Source: Rhizobium aethiopicum
GTDB lineage: Bacteria > Pseudomonadota > Alphaproteobacteria > Rhizobiales > Rhizobiaceae
Reading direction: 5' to 3'
Assembly: GCF_014197535.1 (NCBI RefSeq)
Contig: NZ_JACIFV010000015.1
Coordinates: 1 to 64,000, forward strand
Length of the DNA: 64,000 nt
Positions 59,418-64,000 of this stretch are shown here, one piece after another (positions within the stretch are counted from its first letter, which is position 1; every line of letters starts with the position of its first letter). Both the position numbers and the translations under genes were made by a program. The notes beneath the pieces are model-generated. The model ran no database searches. It saw only the letters and a program-made list of their open reading frames with translations, and was not told the DNA's origin.

Positions 59418-62361
59418 GGAGCTTCTCGTTTTCACGATCGATGAAGACGGGATGGCAGAGCACCGCATCGGTGAATTCATTGCGCAGGCCGTTCCAGACC
59501 GTCACCTTTTCGCCGATGCGCTCGGGTCCGCGCCGGACGAGGGCCAGGCCGATCGTATGGCCGAGGCTCGGCGAGAAGGCACTCGAGGTAACGTAACCCT
59601 GGTCGTTTTCGAGCGTCGCCGCGGCGCCCTCAGCAAGGATATGCGAGCCGGTGCGGAAGCCGCTTGCCGGATTGAGCGGCTTGACACCGACGAGACGCGG
59701 GCGCTCGGGATCCTGCAGGCCTTCGCGGGCGAGCATCGCCTTGCCGATGAAATCCGGCTTGGTTGATGACACCATGCGGCCGAAGCCGAGATCGCCGGGT
59801 GTTACCGTGCCGTTGATCTCGGCATGGGTGACGTGGCCCTTTTCGATGCGCATGACGCCGAGCGCTTCGACCCCATAGGCAGAGATGCCGTGCTTCTCGC
59901 CTGCCGTCATGATGGCGTCGGCAACGCTTTCGCCGTAGCCGGCCGGGACGGCGAGTTCGTAGGCAAGTTCACCGGAGAAGGAAATCCGGAAGAGCCGGCC
60001 TTCAAGGCGGCCTGCGAATAGCGACACATTGCGGGCACTCATGAAGGGGAAGGCCGCATCGGAAAGATCCTCGTCGACGATTTCCGAGAGGATCGCGCGC
60101 GACTTCGGCCCGGCAACCGCCATCTGCGCCCATTGATCGGTCGAGGAGGCGAAGCAGACGTCGAGTTCCGGCCAGAGCGTCTGCGCGCAGAATTCGAGAT
60201 GGGTGAGCACGCCGGCGGCAAGCGCCGTCGTCGTCGTCATGAAGAAATGATCGTCGCTGAAACGGCTGGTGGTGCCGTCGTCATAGATGAAACCGTCCTC
60301 GCGCAGCATGATGCCGTAACGCGCCTTGCCGACGGCAAGCTTGGCAAAACCGTTGCAATAGACGCGATCGAGGAAGGTCGCGGCATCGCGGCCGAAGATT
60401 TCGATCTTGCCGAGCGTCGAGACGTCGCAGAGCCCGGCATTTTTGCGGATGTTCAGCACCTCGCGGTCGACGCTTTCGCGCCATGTCGTCTCGCCGGCGC
60501 GCGGGAACCAGGAGGAGCGATACCAGAGGCCGGTTTCGACGAAGACCGCGCCATTCTTTTTCGCCCAGCCATGCAGCGGCGATTTGCGCGCCGGCTGAAA
60601 GTCCTTGCCCCGCGATGCCCCGGTCAAAGCGCCGAAGGAGACAGGCGTATAGAAGGGCCGGAAGGTCGTCGTTCCCACTTCAGCGGGCGACACGCCGCGC
60701 GCCTTGGCAAGGATGCCGATGGCGTTGATGTTGGAAAGTTTGCCCTGATCGGTCGCCATGCCGCTTGTGGTGTAACGCTTGGCAAGCTCGACATGGCCGT
60801 AACCTTCGCGAACGGCGAGGCCAAGGTCTTTGAGATGCACGTCGTTCTGGTAATCGACGAAAGCCTTGCCCTTCGACCCCTTGACCGACCAGAGCGGCTT
60901 CGTGCGTTGAGCCGTCTCGGTGGCGGAGGCAAAGGCCGGTTCCGCGGCGAGGCCGATTGCCTTCAATGCGGCGGCAGCCTTTGCCGCGCCATCGCCGAGG
61001 CAGGCTGCAGTCTGCGCAAGGCCGGCAGCCGAGCCGGCAACGGCAAGACCATCCTGCGCAGCCGGCGCCAGAAACGCCGCAGCCTCGTTCGACCATTGCG
61101 GTTTGCCGCCGCGATGGCAGGCAAGATGGATGATTGGGCTCCAGCCCCCCGACATGGCAAGCGCATCCGCCTCGATCCGGCGAAAACCGTCTTCGGTCTC
61201 GACCTTGACGCCGCGCAGGCGCTTGCCGCCGAACGCGTCGATCACCCGGGCGCCCTTCAGCACCTCGGCGCCGCCCCGCCAGCTCTTGTCGCCATCGGCG
61301 CGGCTGTCGACGATCGCCGCAACTCGAAGGCCGGCGGCTTCGAGGTCGGCGGCGGTGTCATATCCGGTATCATTGGTGGTGAAGATCACCGTGCTTTGGC
61401 CTGGCGCGACCGCCTGCCGATTGAGATAGCTGCGCATAGCGCCTGCCATCATCACGCCGGGAATATCGTTGCCGCCGAAAACGAGCGGCCGCTCCTCGGC
61501 CCCTGTCGCCAGGATCGCCTGGCGGGCGACGATACGCCACAATCGTTCGATCGGACGCTCGGGATCGGGCAGCGCCACATGCTTCTGCACGCGTTCAACG
61601 GCGCCGAAAACATTGTCGTCGTACCAGCCGAACACGGTCATGCGCGGCAGGCGGCGCACATTCGCCAGCCCTTCGAGTTCGGCCAGCAGCTCGCCGAGAA
61701 CAGCGTCCGCCGACTTGCCGTCGACAGCGCCGCGGGAAAGCAGGCTGCCGCCGAATTCCGGGCCTTCGTCGGTGAGGATGACGCGCGCGCCGGCGCGCCC
61801 CGCCGTCAGCGCTGCGGCAAGGCCGGCAGGGCCGGCGCCGATCACCAGCAGGTCGCAATGCGCCCAGCATTTCTCATAGGCATCGGGATCGGCTTCGTAG
61901 GAGGCCCGGCCGAGGCCCGCCGCCTTGCGGATCACCGGCTCGTAGAGCTTTTCCCAGAGGGCCGCCGGCCACATGAAGGTCTTGTAGTAAAAGCCGGCGC
62001 TGAGGAAAGGCGAGAGCAGGCCGTTGACCGCACCGACATCGAAGCCGAGCGAAGGCCAGCGGTTCTGGCTTTTGGCCGTCAGCCCCTGGTAAAGCTCGAT
62101 CATCGTCGCGCGCGTGTTCGGCTCGGTGCGCCCGCCGCTGCCTGTCGTTACCAGCGCGTTCGGTTCGGCGGCCCCTGCCGTCAGGATGCCGCGCGGGCGG
62201 TGATATTTGAAGCTGCGGCCGACAAGCTGGATACCGTTGGCCAGCAGCGCCGAGGCGAGCGTGTCGCCCGGATGGCCTTCCAGCGCCTTGCCGTCGAAGG
62301 TAAAGCCGAGTGTCGCGGCCCGGTCGATGCGGCCGCCGGAGGAAAGACGGAAGCTCGTCAT
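59410..62361 (-). CDS. soxA: Sarcosine oxidase, alpha subunit
   Basis: A 983-residue subunit that binds NAD and takes part in transferring the methyl group of sarcosine to tetrahydrofolate. It has an N-terminal 2Fe-2S-like ferredoxin fold without cluster Cys, a central dinucleotide domain (CDLLVIGAGPAGLAAALTAG), and a C-terminal aminomethyltransferase (GcvT-like) domain of about 380 residues (GLCDVSTLGKIEIFGRDA and later MRIEKGHVTHAEINGTVTP). The complex oxidises sarcosine to glycine, H2O2 and 5,10-methylene-THF. It overlaps soxD by four bases. Confidence 0.95.
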   Translation of the reverse strand: MTSFRLSSGGRIDRAATLGFTFDGKALEGHPGDTLASALLANGIQLVGRSFKYHRPRGILTAGAAEPNALVTTGSGGRTEPNTRATMIELYQGLTAKSQNRWPSLGFDVGAVNGLLSPFLSAGFYYKTFMWPAALWEKLYEPVIRKAAGLGRASYEADPDAYEKCWAHCDLLVIGAGPAGLAAALTAGRAGARVILTDEGPEFGGSLLSRGAVDGKSADAVLGELLAELEGLANVRRLPRMTVFGWYDDNVFGAVERVQKHVALPDPERPIERLWRIVARQAILATGAEERPLVFGGNDIPGVMMAGAMRSYLNRQAVAPGQSTVIFTTNDTGYDTAADLEAAGLRVAAIVDSRADGDKSWRGGAEVLKGARVIDAFGGKRLRGVKVETEDGFRRIEADALAMSGGWSPIIHLACHRGGKPQWSNEAAAFLAPAAQDGLAVAGSAAGLAQTAACLGDGAAKAAAALKAIGLAAEPAFASATETAQRTKPLWSVKGSKGKAFVDYQNDVHLKDLGLAVREGYGHVELAKRYTTSGMATDQGKLSNINAIGILAKARGVSPAEVGTTTFRPFYTPVSFGALTGASRGKDFQPARKSPLHGWAKKNGAVFVETGLWYRSSWFPRAGETTWRESVDREVLNIRKNAGLCDVSTLGKIEIFGRDAATFLDRVYCNGFAKLAVGKARYGIMLREDGFIYDDGTTSRFSDDHFFMTTTTALAAGVLTHLEFCAQTLWPELDVCFASSTDQWAQMAVAGPKSRAILSEIVDEDLSDAAFPFMSARNVSLFAGRLEGRLFRISFSGELAYELAVPAGYGESVADAIMTAGEKHGISAYGVEALGVMRIEKGHVTHAEINGTVTPGDLGFGRMVSSTKPDFIGKAMLAREGLQDPERPRLVGVKPLNPASGFRTGSHILAEGAAATLENDQGYVTSSAFSPSLGHTIGLALVRRGPERIGEKVTVWNGLRNEFTDAVLCHPVFIDRENEKLHA

Positions 62362-62639
62362 GCCGGTTCTCCGCCGAGCTTGGCAAGGGCGGCATCCCTG
62401 ACCCCATGCACCTTATGGGTGACGGTATCGCGCTCGACGATCAGCCAGCGGCGGCAGCCGGAGGAATGGTGCCAATATTCGCTGTGGCGGCCCTTCGGAT
62501 TGTCGCGCAGATAGACATAGTCGTACCAGGCATCCGCGCCGGCATCCGGCGCCGGCCGGACAAGCTTCGCATCGCCGCGGATCGAGAATTCCTCTTTGGG
62601 CCGGGCGCCGCAATGGGGACATGAAATCAGGCTCGCCAT
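62358..62639 (-). CDS. soxD: Sarcosine oxidase, delta subunit
   Basis: A 93-residue zinc-binding subunit. The metal site is Cys-Pro-His-Cys in LISCPHCGARPKEEF with His-Ser-Ser-Gly-Cys (HSSGCRRWL) further on, as in known SoxD structures. It starts 13 bases after soxB and overlaps soxA by four bases. Confidence 0.94.
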   Translation of the reverse strand: MASLISCPHCGARPKEEFSIRGDAKLVRPAPDAGADAWYDYVYLRDNPKGRHSEYWHHSSGCRRWLIVERDTVTHKVHGVRDAALAKLGGEPA

Positions 62640-62652
62640 CGTCTAAATGTCC

Positions 62653-63903
62653 TCAGTGCAGATTGGGCTGGGCGCCGACGCCCTTTTCGTCGATCTGATA
62701 GCCGCGCGCGAAACGGTCGAGCCGGAAGGCGCGCGCCGTCTGATGCGGCGTGTTGCGGGCGATCAGATGGGCGTAACAGAAGCCGGAGGCGGGTGTGGCC
62801 TTGAAGCCGCCGTAACACCAGCCGGCGTTGAGATAGAGATTATCGATATGGGTGCGGTCGATGATCGGCGAGCCGTCCATGCTCATGTCCATCACCCCGC
62901 CCCAGGAGCGCAGATAACGCACGCGCGACAAGGAAGGGATCATCGCCACCCCCGCCTCGGCAACATGTTCGACCGAAGCCAGATTGCCGCGCTGCGCATA
63001 GGAATTATAGCCGTCGATATCGCCGCCGAAGACGAGGCCGCCCTTGTCGGATTGGGAGACGTAAAAATGCCCGGCGCCGAAGGTGACGACGTTGTCGATG
63101 AAAGGCTTCAGCCCTTCGGAAACGAAGGCCTGCAGCACATGGCTTTCGATCGGCAGGCGAAGGCCGGCCATATCGGCGACGACGGTGGAATTGCCGGCCG
63201 CCGCCAGCGCCAGCTTGCCGCAGCCGATGAAGCCCCTGCTGGTCTCGACGCCGGTCACCTTCCCGTTTTCGGTGCGGATACCGATGACTTCGCACTGGGT
63301 GATGATGTCGATGCCGCGGCCGTCTGCGCCGCGGGCATAGCCCCAGGCGACCGCGTCGTGGCGCACCGTGCCGCCGCGCGGCTGGTACAAACCACCCATG
63401 ACCGGGAAACGGGCATTGTCGAAATCGAGGAAGGGAAGCTTCCTGCGCACCGCCTGCCTGTCGAGCAGCTCGGCATCGACGCCGTGCAGCCGCATGGCGT
63501 TGCCGCGGCGCGTATAGGCGTCACGCTGCGCGTCGGAATGAAAAAGGTTGAGCACGCCGCGCTGCGAAACCATGGCGTTGAAGTTGAAGTCCTGCTCCAA
63601 GCCTTCCCAGAGTTTCATCGACAGTTCGTAGAAGGGATTGTTGCCCGGCAGCAGGTAGTTGGACCTTATGATCGTCGTGTTCCTGCCGATATTGCCGGAG
63701 CCGAGATAGCCCTTTTCGAGCACGGCGACATTGGTGACGCCGAATTCCTTGGCAAGATAATAGGCGGTGGCAAGACCGTGACCGCCGCCGCCGACGATGA
63801 CGACGTCGTAATGCGGCTTCGGCGCGGGGTCGCGCCAAGCGGGCGCCCAGCCCTTGTTGCCGCGAAGGCCGTTGAGGAAAATCGAAAGAGCGGAATAGCG
63901 CAT
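62653..63903 (-). CDS. soxB: Sarcosine oxidase, beta subunit
   Basis: A 416-residue flavoprotein that oxidises sarcosine with FAD; it also carries covalent FMN shared with alpha. The FAD motif is DVVIVGGGGHGLATAYYLAK, and SGNIGRNTTIIRSNYLLPGN is typical of SoxB. Near the C-terminus are DGSPIIDRTHIDNLYLNAGW and GWCYGGFKATPASG. It is the first gene of soxBDAG. The folate-linked genes often found with sox operons are not in the window. Confidence 0.95.
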   Translation of the reverse strand: MRYSALSIFLNGLRGNKGWAPAWRDPAPKPHYDVVIVGGGGHGLATAYYLAKEFGVTNVAVLEKGYLGSGNIGRNTTIIRSNYLLPGNNPFYELSMKLWEGLEQDFNFNAMVSQRGVLNLFHSDAQRDAYTRRGNAMRLHGVDAELLDRQAVRRKLPFLDFDNARFPVMGGLYQPRGGTVRHDAVAWGYARGADGRGIDIITQCEVIGIRTENGKVTGVETSRGFIGCGKLALAAAGNSTVVADMAGLRLPIESHVLQAFVSEGLKPFIDNVVTFGAGHFYVSQSDKGGLVFGGDIDGYNSYAQRGNLASVEHVAEAGVAMIPSLSRVRYLRSWGGVMDMSMDGSPIIDRTHIDNLYLNAGWCYGGFKATPASGFCYAHLIARNTPHQTARAFRLDRFARGYQIDEKGVGAQPNLH

Positions 63904-64000
63904 GGGTCAACCCGAAAAGAACGACTGCATGATGACAGAAGGGATGTGATTGACTTGCGCAATTGGGACTTCAATGATTAGAAAAGAGACATGCCCTCAG
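63904..64000 (-). other. Upstream region of soxB, cut by window edge
   Basis: The soxB leader and probable promoter lie here; a GTTGACCC on the minus strand just before the ATG is not a ribosome site, so the soxB start or its leader may differ slightly. Nothing else is recognised. Confidence 0.35.

Noticed and set aside
1..64000. CRISPR arrays, tRNA or rRNA genes
   Set aside because: No regularly spaced direct repeats or tRNA/rRNA-like stretches were noticed on reading; a tRNAscan or CRISPR search was not possible.

Overview
The window looks like part of a large secondary replicon (plasmid or chromid) of a fast-growing Rhizobium of the R. etli / R. leguminosarum type. The evidence is a complete repABC replication and partition operon with rhizobial parS palindromes, the high GC content, aerobic cobF-to-cobM genes, a NadQ-controlled nadABC operon and a candidate rhizopine-type mocDEF set. 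Housekeeping pathways next to repABC are what is known of the chromid-like plasmids of this group; naming a particular replicon would be guesswork.

Layout from left to right. 1-0.8 kb: truncated IS4-family transposase and a palindromic intergenic repeat. 0.8-5.2 kb: two tandem LacI regulators, then a divergent Bcr/CflA-type exporter and TetR regulator. 5.2-7.2 kb: single-domain response regulator, L,D-transpeptidase, exported MsrA. 7.4-17.6 kb: bacterial alpha-2-macroglobulin with a PAN domain, penicillin-binding protein 1C, and TreY. 17.7-20.7 kb: copper P-type ATPase and its MerR regulator behind a MerR-type promoter. 20.7-23.3 kb: small hypothetical, ECF sigma / anti-sigma pair, BI-1 membrane protein. 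23.3-28.3 kb: DUF1612 protein and repCBA (reading leftwards), with an antisense ctRNA, two identical parS sites and a repA operator-like repeat. 28.4-35.5 kb: cobFGHIJ, inverted cobK, cobLM. 35.5-41.2 kb: IolI/MocC-like isomerase, LacI regulator, desaturase-Rieske ferredoxin-reductase (MocDEF-like) and a degenerate PanB paralog. 41.2-45.6 kb: nadQ and nadABC with two operators. 45.9-50.9 kb: BTAD-TPR regulator, a 47-residue peptide gene, YcaO, TfuA, a small protein and an XRE regulator. 51.1-55.3 kb: non-phosphorylative L-fucose-type catabolism with an IclR regulator. 55.3-57.9 kb: TrxB-like oxidoreductase, divergent TetR and a methyltransferase. 58.0-58.9 kb: AT-rich patch. 58.9-63.9 kb: soxBDAG heterotetrameric sarcosine oxidase.

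The most notable system is the 47-residue open reading frame (47953-48096) directly upstream of a YcaO-TfuA gene pair, behind a SARP/BTAD-type activator. YcaO with TfuA is the known enzyme pair for backbone thioamidation, so this is a candidate ribosomally made, post-translationally modified peptide (RiPP) locus. Its peptide has neither Cys nor Gly and its product is unknown to me. Other unusual points are a second parS buried in the repB coding sequence, cobK and cobL start codons sharing one CATG, a PanB paralog that has lost its metal-site motifs, and an ECF sigma gene whose likely promoter would give a leaderless transcript.
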